This document shows, one piece after another, positions 51,918 through 60,177 of a stretch of DNA of 64,000 nucleotides. Source of the DNA: Streptosporangium subroseum (GTDB taxonomy: Bacteria; Actinomycetota; Actinomycetes; Streptosporangiales; Streptosporangiaceae); NCBI RefSeq assembly GCF_900188345.1, contig NZ_FZOD01000007.1:124001-188000 (forward strand), read 5' to 3'. The translations under genes were made by a program, and so were the position numbers. How positions within the stretch are numbered: position 1 is the first letter of the stretch; every line of letters begins with the position of its first letter. The notes beneath the pieces are model-generated. The model saw nothing but the letters and a program-made list of their open reading frames with translations, did no database searches and was not told the DNA's origin.

Positions 51918-53039
51918 TCAGCCGCCCGAGGTCTCGAGCTCCGCGTCGGCGCCGGGGACGGTGAGGTCGTAGGGGTCGTCCAGCCAGCCCGCGGGCAGGT
52001 GAACGCGGTCGCGCGGATTGGTCTTGCCGCGCGGCACGTCCACGCCCTCGGGCCACGGCTGGTCGGGATCAAGCTCGGCGAGGCCCTCCCGCAGCCCGGC
52101 GAGGGTCTCCGAGGTGGCCAGGCGGCGGCGGAGGTCGGAGCCGACGACAAAGCCCTTGAGATACCAGCCGACGTGCTTGCGGAAGTCGGACACCGCATGC
52201 CACTCGCTGTCGAAGCATTCGACCATCAGCGTCGCGTGCCGGTCCATGGTCGCCGCGACCTCGCCCAGCCCGGGACGGAGTCGCTCATCGCGCCCGTCGC
52301 ACATGGCCGTCAGGTCCGCGAACAGCCACGGACGCCCCAGGCAGCCCCGGCCCACGACGACGCCGTCGCATCCGGTCCTGTCCATCATCCGCCGCGCGTC
52401 GTCGGCGCTCCAGATGTCGCCGTTGCCGAGCACCGGGATCTCGGGCACCGCCTCCTTGAGCCGGGCGATGGCCTCCCAGTCGGCGGTCCCGCCGTAGTGC
52501 TGGATGGCGGTGCGACCGTGCAGCGCGATCGCGGAGACGCCCTCCTCCACGGCGATCCGTCCCGCGTCCAGGTAGGTCAGGTGGTCGTCGTCGATGCCCT
52601 TGCGCATCTTCATGGTCACCGGCAGCGTCCCCGCGTTGCCCACGGCCTCGCGCAGGATCGCCCGGAGCAGGTTCCGCTTGTACGGCAGGGCGGATCCGCC
52701 ACCCCGCCGGGTCACCTTGGGCACCGGGCAGCCGAAGTTGAGGTCGACGTGGTCGGCCAGATCCTCGTCGGCGATCATGCGGACGGCCTTGCCGACGATC
52801 GTCGGGTCGATCCCGTAGAGCTGGATGCTGCGGGGCTTCTCGCTCGGCTCGAACCGGATCATCTTGAACGTCTTGGCGTTCCGCTCCACCAGCGCCCGCG
52901 TCGTGATCATCTCGCAGACGAACAACCCGCCGCCCTGCTCCCGGCAGAGGGTACGGAACGGCGCATTGGTGATCCCCGCCATCGGCGCGAGCACGACGGG
53001 CGGCCAGACCTCGAGCGATCCCAGTTTCAACGACTCCAC
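51918..53039 (-). CDS. dusB: tRNA-dihydrouridine synthase (DusB family)
   Basis: A 373-residue FMN enzyme that reduces uridine to dihydrouridine in the D loop of tRNA. The TIM-barrel core has VVLAPMAGITNAPFRTLCRE, VDLNFGCPVPKVTRRGGGSA with the catalytic Cys in the NxGCP motif, ALHGRTAIQHYGG and VLGNGDIWSADDARRMM. The C-terminal helical domain is followed by a 40-residue acidic extension. It lies near the tRNA cluster. No operon partner is evident. Confidence 0.93.
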   Translation of the reverse strand: MESLKLGSLEVWPPVVLAPMAGITNAPFRTLCREQGGGLFVCEMITTRALVERNAKTFKMIRFEPSEKPRSIQLYGIDPTIVGKAVRMIADEDLADHVDLNFGCPVPKVTRRGGGSALPYKRNLLRAILREAVGNAGTLPVTMKMRKGIDDDHLTYLDAGRIAVEEGVSAIALHGRTAIQHYGGTADWEAIARLKEAVPEIPVLGNGDIWSADDARRMMDRTGCDGVVVGRGCLGRPWLFADLTAMCDGRDERLRPGLGEVAATMDRHATLMVECFDSEWHAVSDFRKHVGWYLKGFVVGSDLRRRLATSETLAGLREGLAELDPDQPWPEGVDVPRGKTNPRDRVHLPAGWLDDPYDLTVPGADAELETSGG

Positions 53040-53129
53040 TCGCTGTTTCTACCGCACCGCGATGAGCAGGACGAATCGCCCCTCGATATGGTGGTATTTG
53101 CGCAACCAGACGTGACAGGGGGGCCGCGG

Positions 53130-53792
53130 ATGCTTCTGCGACTGCGGATCACACTGCTCGACCAGCCTGGCTCCTTGGGCAGAATCACCCGCGTGCTCGG
53201 CGTCGCCGGAGCGGACATCACCCAGATCGTCGTGCTCGACCGCGGCGAGGGCCGTGCGCTGGACGACATCACCGTCTACTGGCCTGACGCCGCTCCGAGG
53301 CAGTCCCTGGTCCAGGCGCTGGAGAGCGTGTCAGGGGTGATCGTCGAGGGCGTGTGGAGCACGCGCGAGGGCCCGGACACCTATCCGGAGCTGGAGATCC
53401 TCAAATACATCACCACGGCCGGAGATCGCGCCCTGGCCACCCTTCTCGACTCCATGCCGGTGCTGTTCAGCGCCGACTGGGCCGCGGCCGGCACCGAGAA
53501 GGCGCCCCGGATGGTCATTCACTCCAGCTGGCGCGCCCCCGACGAGGTGCCCTTCCCCGAGGACACCCCCGCCCGCCCGGCGGCCTTCACCCTCGACTCC
53601 GGCCCCCACTCCGGCCTCCACGTGATCACCGCCCCGCTGCCCCCGCTGGCCCTGACCTTCCTGCTGGCCCGCGCCGACGGCCCCGCCTTCCACCGCACCG
53701 AGGTGCACCGCCTCACCCGCATCCTGGAGATCTTCCTCACCCTCCCGGCGGTGGAGCGCGGAATCGCCCGTCAGTCGCCGCGACCGGACTGA
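53130..53792 (+). CDS. ACT-domain protein
   Basis: A 220-residue protein started at ATG 53130 behind GGGGGG. Residues 1-70 are an ACT domain (LRITLLDQPGSLGRITRVLG, then GADITQIVVLDRGEGRALDD), a fold that binds amino acids. The remaining 150 residues are a GAF-like or unknown domain (APRMVIHSSWRAPDEVPFPE). Such stand-alone ACT proteins occur next to tRNA clusters and Dus genes in actinobacteria; their role may be amino-acid-linked regulation. It is divergent from dusB across 90 bases. Confidence 0.82.
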   Translation: MLLRLRITLLDQPGSLGRITRVLGVAGADITQIVVLDRGEGRALDDITVYWPDAAPRQSLVQALESVSGVIVEGVWSTREGPDTYPELEILKYITTAGDRALATLLDSMPVLFSADWAAAGTEKAPRMVIHSSWRAPDEVPFPEDTPARPAAFTLDSGPHSGLHVITAPLPPLALTFLLARADGPAFHRTEVHRLTRILEIFLTLPAVERGIARQSPRPD

Positions 53793-53868
53793 TGCACGGT
53801 TACGCGACCACCCGGAAAACCCGCTAGAGTTCTCTCGTTGCCGCAGGGGAAACATCCGGCGGAAACAT

Positions 53869-53940
53869 GCGGAAGTGGCTCAGTGGTAGAGCATCACCTT
53901 GCCAAGGTGAGGGTCGCGGGTTCGAATCCCGTCTTCCGCT
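53869..53940 (+). tRNA. tRNA-Gly (GCC)
   Basis: Acceptor arms GCGGAAG and CTTCCGC with discriminator T, D loop CTCAGTGGTAGAG, anticodon GCC in CTTGCCAAG, T-loop GGTTCGAATCC. No encoded CCA. First gene of a Gly-Cys-Val cluster. Confidence 0.95.
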
Positions 53941-53965
53941 CGAAGGGTCTTCGGGCTCTCACTCC

Positions 53966-54036
53966 GGTGGAGTGGCCGAGAGGCGAGGCAACGGCCTGCA
54001 AAGCCGTGTACACGGGTTCAAATCCCGTCTCCACCT
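53966..54036 (+). tRNA. tRNA-Cys (GCA)
   Basis: Acceptor arms GGTGGAG and CTCCACC with discriminator T, anticodon GCA in CCTGCAAAG, T-loop GGTTCAAATCC. It follows tRNA-Gly after 25 bases. Confidence 0.95.
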
Positions 54037-54050
54037 CTGGTCTTCGACGC

Positions 54051-54125
54051 GGACGATTAGCTCAGCGGGAGAGCGCTTCCCTGACACGGAAGAGGTCACA
54101 GGTTCAATCCCTGTATCGTCCACCA
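54051..54125 (+). tRNA. tRNA-Val (GAC)
   Basis: Acceptor arms GGACGAT and ATCGTCC, D loop CTCAGCGGGAGAG, anticodon GAC in CCTGACACG, T-loop GGTTCAATCCC, with encoded CCA at 54123-54125. Its 3' half recurs at 55412-55450. Confidence 0.95.
54086..54124. repeat. left att-like direct repeat (3' half of tRNA-Val)
   Basis: 39 bases from the anticodon stem to the acceptor end, identical at 38 positions to 55412-55450. Integrases commonly use tRNA 3' halves as attachment sites, so this may be attL of a small element. Confidence 0.6.
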
Positions 54126-54168
54126 CGGTCTACAGCGGACCAGATTTGACCTGATTAAACAGGACACA

Positions 54169-54207
54169 AAGCCCCAGCTCACGGCATCGGCCGGGAGTCT
54201 GGGGCTT
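54169..54207 (+). terminator. tRNA cluster terminator
   Basis: Arms AAGCCCCAG / CTGGGGCTT with a 21-base loop, followed by CTTGTC. It is duplicated in altered form at 55486-55525 after the second tRNA-Val fragment. Confidence 0.75.
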
Positions 54208-54337
54208 CTTGTCGTTCCGGGTTGAGCGGGATACTCGTCAGCACCCGTGCCGACATTGTGCCGACCCTCGAAGCCCGACATCGCCTGCCTGCGCGAGGAT
54301 ATGACATCGCGGGCATCAGTCACGGATTGGGACAAGC

Positions 54338-55309
54338 ATGCGAATTGTTGTCATCGGCGGAAGCGGGCACATCGGCACCTATCTGGTCCCCCGGCTGGTA
54401 CGGGCCGGCCATGAGGTCACCAGCATCAGCCGTGGCCTTCGAGCCGCCTACACCGACGCTCCAGAATGGCGGCAGGTGCGCCACGTCGTCGTCGACCGGG
54501 AACAACAGGACCACGAGGCCACCTTCGGAGACACGGTGGCCGGCCTGAACCCCGAGGCGGTCGTCGACCTCGTCTGCTTCACCCTGGAATCGGCCACCGC
54601 GCTCGTCGAACGCCTGCGGGGCGAGATCGGCCACCTGCTGCACTGCGGTTCCATCTGGCGCTACGGCCCCAGCCACGCGCTGCCGATCTCCGAGACCACG
54701 GGCACCGCCCCTGTCGGGGAGTACGGAATCCAGAAAGACCGGATCGCACGGATGCTGAAGAACGAGACCGCCGACGGCGGACTGGTCACCACGTCCCTGC
54801 ACCCGGGGCACATCGTCGGCCCCGGCTGGCACCCGATCGGCCCGCTGGGCAACCTCGACCCCGCGGTGTGGGCCACGCTTTCAGCCGGGCTGCCGCTGCG
54901 GATCCCGGGAGTCGGCGCCGAACTCATGCACCACGTCCACGCCGACGACGTCGCCCAAGCCTTCGAACGGGCCATCCAACGCCGGGACGCGGCGGCGGGC
55001 CAGGACTTCAACATCGTCGCCCCCACCGCGCTGAACGTTCGCGGCTTCGCGCACCAGGCAGCCGCATGGTTCGGGCAGACCGCGTCGCTGGAACCGGTGA
55101 CCTGGGAGGAGTTCCGCCGCAACACACCCCCGGAGCACGCGCAGGCGAGCTGGGAGCACCTCTACCGCAGTCATTTCTGCTCCATCGAGAAGGCTACGAC
55201 CCTCCTCGGCTACGCACCGAGCCACCAACCGCAGGCCGCCGTCCTGGAGTCCGTCCGCTGGCTGATCGACCACGACGAACTGAAGGTGGCCGGCCCGCTC
55301 ATCGCCTGA
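54338..55309 (+). CDS. NAD-dependent epimerase/dehydratase (extended SDR-like)
   Basis: A 323-residue protein with N-terminal Rossmann motif RIVVIGGSGHIGTYLVPRLV. The active-site region reads CGSIWRYGPSHALPI and then EYGIQKDRIARML, where the YxxxK pair (Tyr-Gly-Ile-Gln-Lys) is present. Later strands include HPGHIVGPGWHPIGPLGNLD and HHVHADDVAQAFERAI. It resembles extended SDRs acting on nucleotide sugars or isoflavonoid-type substrates. The gene is bracketed by the two tRNA-Val fragments, so it is likely cargo of a small integrated or duplicated segment. Confidence 0.88.
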   Translation: MRIVVIGGSGHIGTYLVPRLVRAGHEVTSISRGLRAAYTDAPEWRQVRHVVVDREQQDHEATFGDTVAGLNPEAVVDLVCFTLESATALVERLRGEIGHLLHCGSIWRYGPSHALPISETTGTAPVGEYGIQKDRIARMLKNETADGGLVTTSLHPGHIVGPGWHPIGPLGNLDPAVWATLSAGLPLRIPGVGAELMHHVHADDVAQAFERAIQRRDAAAGQDFNIVAPTALNVRGFAHQAAAWFGQTASLEPVTWEEFRRNTPPEHAQASWEHLYRSHFCSIEKATTLLGYAPSHQPQAAVLESVRWLIDHDELKVAGPLIA

Positions 55310-55411
55310 GATGGCGGAACGCCTCCGGGCATCAATCGCCAACGGCGGTACAGCCTGCCGACCCAGCAGGACAAGGAACAGACCGTCCTGCACACCCCTG
55401 TCGACGAGTAG

Positions 55412-55450
55412 ACGGAAGAGGTCACAGGTTCAATCCCTGTGTCGTCCACC
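55412..55450. repeat. right att-like direct repeat (tRNA-Val 3' fragment)
   Basis: A 39-base copy of the 3' half of tRNA-Val (38/39 identical) that lacks the 5' half, so it is not a functional tRNA. It is followed by a second copy of the CCCCAGCTCACGGCA terminator at 55486-55525 and related downstream blocks (GTCAGCACC, TGCCGAC). Confidence 0.65.
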
Positions 55451-55707
55451 CCGTTTCATGGCAGACCTGGTCAGACAAGAGCAAAATCCCCAGCTCACGG
55501 CACACGCCGAGGGTCTGGGGCTTCTTGGTGTCCCGGGTTGGTCGGGACCCTTGTCAGCACCGATGCCGACGTATGACCATCCAACGGGGCGCCTCACGAC
55601 TTACCAGGCGGCACCCACTTCACAGGTGATCCTTTTCGCCCGGTACGGCAAGCAGCCGATGCGCCGCCGCCCAGCACATGGAACGGGCAGCCGCTATGAA
55701 GGTCGCT

Positions 55708-56337
55708 TCACAGGCCGAAGTCGGCTAGGCAGGCGTCCAGGCCGTGGAGCTCAACGGGGACCGGACAGACGAAGTCGTGGCGATTCACGCGGAGCCGCTG
55801 GTCGATGCGACGCTTGCCCTGAACCACCCGGGTGGTGGTGCCGTCCAATTGGTAGCCGAGCTTGCGGGAGACCGCCAATGACGCCGGGTTGTTCACGAAT
55901 GCCGACGAGGTGGCCGTCTCCGCGTCCAGTCCGTCAAAGGCGAGACTCAGGACGGCGGCGCGCATCTCGGTGCCCAGGCCCTTGCCGTGCCAGGCCCGCC
56001 CCAGCCAGGAGCCGGTGGAGACCTCCCGGCTGGTCGCGAAGTCCGTCGCGCCGACGCCTTGGGAGCCGATGACCTGGCCGTCGTGCACGACGATGAAGTT
56101 GGCACGCCATTCCTCGGGCTGCCACGCGGCAAGCACCCCGAGATGGTACTTGATCGTGTTTCGTGACAACTGGTCGGCGGGTGCCTCGGTCCACGGCTGG
56201 AGGAACGGCATGAAGCCGGGCTCATGCACCCCCTCCAGTGCCCGGTCGGCGAGCTCGTCCAGGTCCGCCAGAGAGGGCAGCCGCAGCTCCAGACGGGGCG
56301 TGGTAAGGCGAAGATCGAGGAGAGGCCAGTGGCGCAT
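55708..56337 (-). CDS. GNAT family N-acetyltransferase
   Basis: A 209-residue protein with the opening LDLRLTTPRLELRLPSLADL of the RimJ-like group, the acetyl-CoA motif GSWLGRAWHGKGLGTEMRAA and C-terminal SSAFVNNPASLAVSRKLGYQ. It is therefore a small-molecule or protein acetyltransferase. Substrate unknown. It lies outside the tRNA-fragment-bracketed segment and stands alone. Confidence 0.88.
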   Translation of the reverse strand: MRHWPLLDLRLTTPRLELRLPSLADLDELADRALEGVHEPGFMPFLQPWTEAPADQLSRNTIKYHLGVLAAWQPEEWRANFIVVHDGQVIGSQGVGATDFATSREVSTGSWLGRAWHGKGLGTEMRAAVLSLAFDGLDAETATSSAFVNNPASLAVSRKLGYQLDGTTTRVVQGKRRIDQRLRVNRHDFVCPVPVELHGLDACLADFGL

Positions 56338-56652
56338 ACCCCGTGATTATCCCCGCGCGCCCGCCATATGGCATCCGGATTAATCCCTGACCGATCCCGG
56401 CGAACCCGCTGTCTCGTGGGTCGGCCACGAAGCTCCCAGGCCAGGAACGGTCACAAGCAGCCCGGGAGGGGATCAGTGTCAGGTGATCGTAAAGCGTGCT
56501 GATCTCAACACCCCTCACGCCCTATCTACCGGGAACTTCTGCCTCCTTGGGGACAAAAACGCATCTCTCGCCATACGTTTGCTCGGGTCAGAGCGTTTCC
56601 GGCCTACGGTCTGTACTTTCTGAGCGGATTTTCAGGGGCGGGGAGAAAAGAA
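56338..56652. other. intergenic region, nothing recognised
   Basis: 315 bases between the divergent GNAT and kptA genes. It must hold both promoters. A GATCAG...CTGATC pair near 56474-56503 could be a weak dyad; otherwise I see no RNA, repeat or ORF with support. Confidence 0.4.
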
Positions 56653-57204
56653 ATGGAAGAGCCGGACGAGCGGCGCGTGCTGCGAATCTCCAAGTTCCTA
56701 GCCAAGCACCTGCGCCACGAACCCGAGCGGATCGGAATCACGCTCGACGCCCACGGCTGGGTGGAGGTGGAGACGCTGCTCGCCGCGGCGGCCGAGCACG
56801 GGTTCACGATCTCCCGGGCCGAGCTGGACCAGGTCGTGGCCGACAACGACAAGCAGCGTTACCTGATCGAGGACGGAAGGATCCGGGCCAGCCAGGGCCA
56901 CTCGGTGCCCGTGGACCTGGAGCTGCCGACCGTCGAACCACCGCCGTTCCTCTTTCACGGAACCGTGGCCCGCAGCGTGGCCGTGATCCGGGTGGAGGGG
57001 CTGCGGCCGATGACCCGCCATCACGTCCACCTGTCGCCGGATCGAGAGACCGCGACCCGGGTCGGCGCCCGTCGTGGCGCGCCGGTCGTCCTGGCGGTCG
57101 ACGCCGGGGCGATGCACGAGGCCGGACACGCGTTCCGTCTCAGCGCCAACGGCGTCTGGCTGGCCGAGCGGGTCCCACCCGCGTTCATCCGCTTCCCGGG
57201 CTGA
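56653..57204 (+). CDS. kptA: RNA 2'-phosphotransferase (Tpt1/KptA)
   Basis: A 183-residue enzyme that transfers an RNA 2'-phosphate to NAD. The catalytic Arg-His-Arg-Arg set is visible: Arg in ISKFLAKHLRHEP, His in ASQGHSVPVDLELP, and the NAD lobe with FLFHGTVARSVAVIRVEGL, MTRHHVHLSPDRETATRVG and GVWLAERVPPAFI. The length equals the family norm. Bacteria generally lack the tRNA-splicing ligase that makes its eukaryotic substrate, so the substrate here is unknown (possible roles include RNA repair and ADP-ribose-type chemistry). Confidence 0.93.
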   Translation: MEEPDERRVLRISKFLAKHLRHEPERIGITLDAHGWVEVETLLAAAAEHGFTISRAELDQVVADNDKQRYLIEDGRIRASQGHSVPVDLELPTVEPPPFLFHGTVARSVAVIRVEGLRPMTRHHVHLSPDRETATRVGARRGAPVVLAVDAGAMHEAGHAFRLSANGVWLAERVPPAFIRFPG

Positions 57205-57819
57205 TCCATCACTTCTGAGGCGGAGAGAACCGTTACGGCGTCAGGACCCGCTTGATGAAGCCGGCCTCGGTGGAGCGGAACACCTCCACCGAACTGTCAG
57301 ACGACACGGCGGTCTCCTCTGGATCTGCAACGGGGGTGCGTGCTTCTGGCTGTCGCACGGTGATCTGCAAGTGAAGATGTCCACGGTCACCGCCGCACAG
57401 GAAACCATGGACATCTCCGTCAAGGTGCCCCCGGCACCTCCGCGGCCAACGCTATCCGGTGAGGACATACCCGGGTGAGCACTTGAGAACAAGGAATCAG
57501 CGCCTGACCGAATCCCATGAAGGCGGCGCGCTGCCCCGAGGCGACCGTACGACGCCAGGTCCGGCCATCCACGGACGTCGGCGCACTGCTGCGAGGTGAC
57601 CGTACGACATCAGGTCCAGCCATCCACGGACACCGGCGCGCTGCCGCGAGGTGACCGTACGACCCCGGAGTCTCCGCCGTCCCTTTCGGTCACGGATCGC
57701 GTAGGAGCCCGAGGGCGACCTCGCACGCCGCAAACCCCAGGTTGAACGTTTGCCGACCTACCTGCTCCTAACGTTTCCATGGTCGGCAGAGAGCCGGCGT
57801 CGGATCGAAGGAGTGGGTC
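57205..57819. other. intergenic region containing tandem repeats and no confident gene
   Basis: A 615-base gap. A frame ending at 57478 encodes a Pro-rich 34-residue peptide (VKMSTVTAAQETMDISVKVP ...) from a GTG at 57371; it has no convincing ribosome site. The 55-bp repeats at 57522-57670 fill the rest. The propeller promoter must lie after them. Confidence 0.45.
57522..57670. repeat. 55-bp tandem repeat, about 2.7 copies
   Basis: GACCGTACGAC recurs at 57543, 57598 and 57653, exactly 55 bases apart, with shared CCATCCACGGAC and CGGCGC-CTGC blocks. Located in the leader of the propeller-deacetylase operon. Confidence 0.75.
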
Positions 57820-59169
57820 GTGCGGCGGCTGAGAAGTGAGCGGCGACGGCGCGGCGTGATCGTCCCCCTGATCGGATTGGTGGCGTGCGCCCTGTCCGCC
57901 TGCGAGGGCGGGCACCCGGTGTCGGCGCCGAGTCCGGCTCCGCCCGCCGGGGTCGCCGCGACCACCACCGTCCCCGGCGGTGGGGCGAGTGCCTCGGCCG
58001 CCGGATCGGCCGCGCCGGTGGACGTCTACGCCCACGACCGGCCCGGCATGCTCAGCCCGGTCGTGGCGGGGTTCCCCGAGCGGGTCTACGTGCCCAACAG
58101 TGAGAGCAACACCGTCAGCGTGATCGACCCGCACACCTACCAGGTGGTCCGCACCTTCCCTGTGGGCCGGCGACCGCAGCACGTCGTCCCCTCGTGGGAT
58201 CTGAAGACGCTCTGGGTCAACAACAACGACGGCAACTCCCTGACACCGATCGACCCGATGACCGGCAAGGAGGGCAAGCCGGTGTCCGTCGACGACCCCT
58301 ACAACCTGTATTTCAGCCCGGACGGCCGTTCCGCCCTGGTGATGGCCGAGCGGGAGAACCGGCTCGACTTCCTCAACCCGCACACCATGCGGCGCCGGTA
58401 CTCGCTGCCCATGCCCTGCAGGGGGATCAACCACGCGGACTTCACCGCCGACGAGACCCTCATGCTCGCCAGCTGCGAGTTCTCCGGCCAGTTGGTGGTC
58501 ATCGACGTAGCCGCCCGTAAGGTCCGCGCCGTCATCGACCTGGCGAACGGCGTCACGCGGCGTAAGGGCCTCCGGCGCGCGATGCCGAAGGACAGGAGCA
58601 TGCCGTCCGGCATGGGGCACGACAGCATGGAGCACGACTTCATGCGACACGGCCGCATGGATCACAACTCCATGGATCACGACTCCATGCATGGCCGCAT
58701 GCCGTACCCCCACATGCCGCAGGACGTCAAGCTCTCCCCGGACGGCACCACCTTCTATGTCGCCGACATGGCCAAGAACGGCGTGTGGGTCGTCGACGCC
58801 GGGAAGTTCCGTGTCACGGGTTTCATCCCGACCGGCGCGGGCGCTCACGGGCTCTACGTCAGCCGGGACTCGAAGGTGCTGTACGTCTCGAACCGGGGCG
58901 CCGGATCGGTCTCCGTCATCTCCTTCGCCCTGGGCCGCCCGATCGCCACCTGGCCCATCCCCGGCGGCGGTTCGCCGGACATGGGCGGCGTGTCGGCCGA
59001 CGGCCGCAGCCTGTGGCTGTCCGGACGTTATAACGGGGTCGTCTACGTGTTCGACACCGGCACCGGCCACCTCATCCGCACGATCAACGTCGGCGCCGGC
59101 CCGCACGGCCTGGCCATCTACCCCCAGCCCGGACGCTACTCGCTCGGCCACACGGGGGTCTTCCGTTGA
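57820..59169 (+). CDS. secreted beta-propeller lipoprotein (YVTN/YncE-like) with Met/His-rich loop
   Basis: A 449-residue protein from a GTG behind GAAGGAG. A lipoprotein signal (VPLIGLVACALSAC) and a linker lead to YVTN/PQQ-like repeats, e.g. RVYVPNSESNTVSVIDPHTY and KTLWVNNNDGNSLTPIDPMT. Residues about 262-302 are a low-complexity loop with many Met and His (GMGHDSMEHDFMRHGRMDH ...), resembling Cu(I)/Cu(II)-binding loops of periplasmic copper proteins. It overlaps the deacetylase-fold gene by 4 bases, so the two work together at the cell surface. Copper binding is inference. Confidence 0.87.
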   Translation: MRRLRSERRRRGVIVPLIGLVACALSACEGGHPVSAPSPAPPAGVAATTTVPGGGASASAAGSAAPVDVYAHDRPGMLSPVVAGFPERVYVPNSESNTVSVIDPHTYQVVRTFPVGRRPQHVVPSWDLKTLWVNNNDGNSLTPIDPMTGKEGKPVSVDDPYNLYFSPDGRSALVMAERENRLDFLNPHTMRRRYSLPMPCRGINHADFTADETLMLASCEFSGQLVVIDVAARKVRAVIDLANGVTRRKGLRRAMPKDRSMPSGMGHDSMEHDFMRHGRMDHNSMDHDSMHGRMPYPHMPQDVKLSPDGTTFYVADMAKNGVWVVDAGKFRVTGFIPTGAGAHGLYVSRDSKVLYVSNRGAGSVSVISFALGRPIATWPIPGGGSPDMGGVSADGRSLWLSGRYNGVVYVFDTGTGHLIRTINVGAGPHGLAIYPQPGRYSLGHTGVFR

Positions 59170-60014
59170 AGTACGGCGACGGCCCGCCGGAGACCGGCTC
59201 CCCCTCCACCCCGGATGACGCGAGTACGGCCGCTGCCATCGGACGGCGCCCCGTTCTGCGCCTGGGAGCCGCCGCAACCCTGGGAACCGTGCTCGGCTGC
59301 TCCGGGGAGCCCGAAGGGGCAGCCCCGGAGCCGGCCGCCCGGACGTCGGCGCCGACGCGTCCCGGGACCGTCACGCCCTCTCCCCCGGGAAACGCGGCCC
59401 CACCCGCGCGGCTGCCCGCCGAGGTTCGGCATGGCCCCCGTGACCGGCCGCAGGTGGCGCTGACCTTCCACGGCGCAGGGCCGGTACGGCTGGCGGAGGA
59501 CGTGCTGGCCTCGGCCGAGCGGTCCGGCGCGCGCCTCACGGTCCTGGCGGTCGGCAGCTGGCTTGAGCGGTATCCCGGGATGGCCCGCCGCGTTCTGAGC
59601 GGCGGTCACGACCTCGGCAACCACACCCAGAACCATCTGGACATCTGCGGCATGGACGAAGAGGCCGCGCACGCGGAGATCGCCGGATGCGCGACCCTGC
59701 TGCGCGAGCTCACCGGCTCGATCGGGTCCTGGTTCCGGCCCTCCGCGACCCAGCAGGCGACCCCGCTGGTTCAAAAACTCTCGGCCCGCGTCGGCTACCG
59801 CACCTGCCTGTCCTACGATCTCGACTCCCGTGACCACACCGACCCGGGACCCGCCGCGGTCGTGGCCACCGTTCTCGACAGCGTGCGGCCCGGCTCCATC
59901 GTGAGCCTGCATTTGGGCCACCCCGGCACCGCCATGGCACTACCGGAGATCCTGGACGGCCTGCGGCGCCGCAGGCTGCGCGCCGTCACGGTCACTGAAC
60001 TACTGGCCCGCTAA
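59166..60014 (+). CDS. polysaccharide deacetylase-fold lipoprotein lacking the catalytic Asp pair
   Basis: A 282-residue protein from a TTG at 59166 in a TTGA overlap with the propeller gene. It has a twin-arginine signal with lipobox (GRRPVLRLGAAATLGTVLGC). In the NodB domain, motif 1, normally TFDDGP, reads TFHGAGP, so both Asp residues are lost. Motif 2 (LGNHTQNHLDI) keeps the two metal His. Motif 3, normally RPPxG, reads RPSAT, and the end reads SLHLGHPGTAM. It may bind glycan or metal without deacetylating, or use a different base. It is coupled to the Met/His propeller. Confidence 0.87.
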   Translation: MKYGDGPPETGSPSTPDDASTAAAIGRRPVLRLGAAATLGTVLGCSGEPEGAAPEPAARTSAPTRPGTVTPSPPGNAAPPARLPAEVRHGPRDRPQVALTFHGAGPVRLAEDVLASAERSGARLTVLAVGSWLERYPGMARRVLSGGHDLGNHTQNHLDICGMDEEAAHAEIAGCATLLRELTGSIGSWFRPSATQQATPLVQKLSARVGYRTCLSYDLDSRDHTDPGPAAVVATVLDSVRPGSIVSLHLGHPGTAMALPEILDGLRRRRLRAVTVTELLAR

Positions 60015-60177
60015 CGGGCCCGGCGAGTCACCCGGCAGGAGAAATGAGAGTGCGTGCCCTGCGATCAGCCGGCTACCCCACCTGAACAGACCAGACGGAT
60101 ACCGGACGGTGCGAGAGTCATGGCGTGAAACAGCAAATGCGGGTCAGTCGCGTACCCCATGGCACAGGGAGTATGAA

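Noticed and set aside
53838..54154. Open frames across the tRNA cluster
   Set aside because: They run through three tRNA genes with perfect cloverleaf features and have no protein homology.
55412..55450. A second tRNA-Val gene
   Set aside because: Only the 3' half is present; the D arm and 5' acceptor strand are missing.
55620..55730. A short frame (QHMERAAAMKVASQAEVG) resembling the N-terminus of some transposases
   Set aside because: Similarity rests on a few residues around MERA-MK and lies in a frame that stops at once; not enough to call an insertion-sequence remnant.
57371..57478. A 35-codon Pro-rich ORF before the 55-bp repeats
   Set aside because: No ribosome site or recognisable family, so not annotated as a gene.
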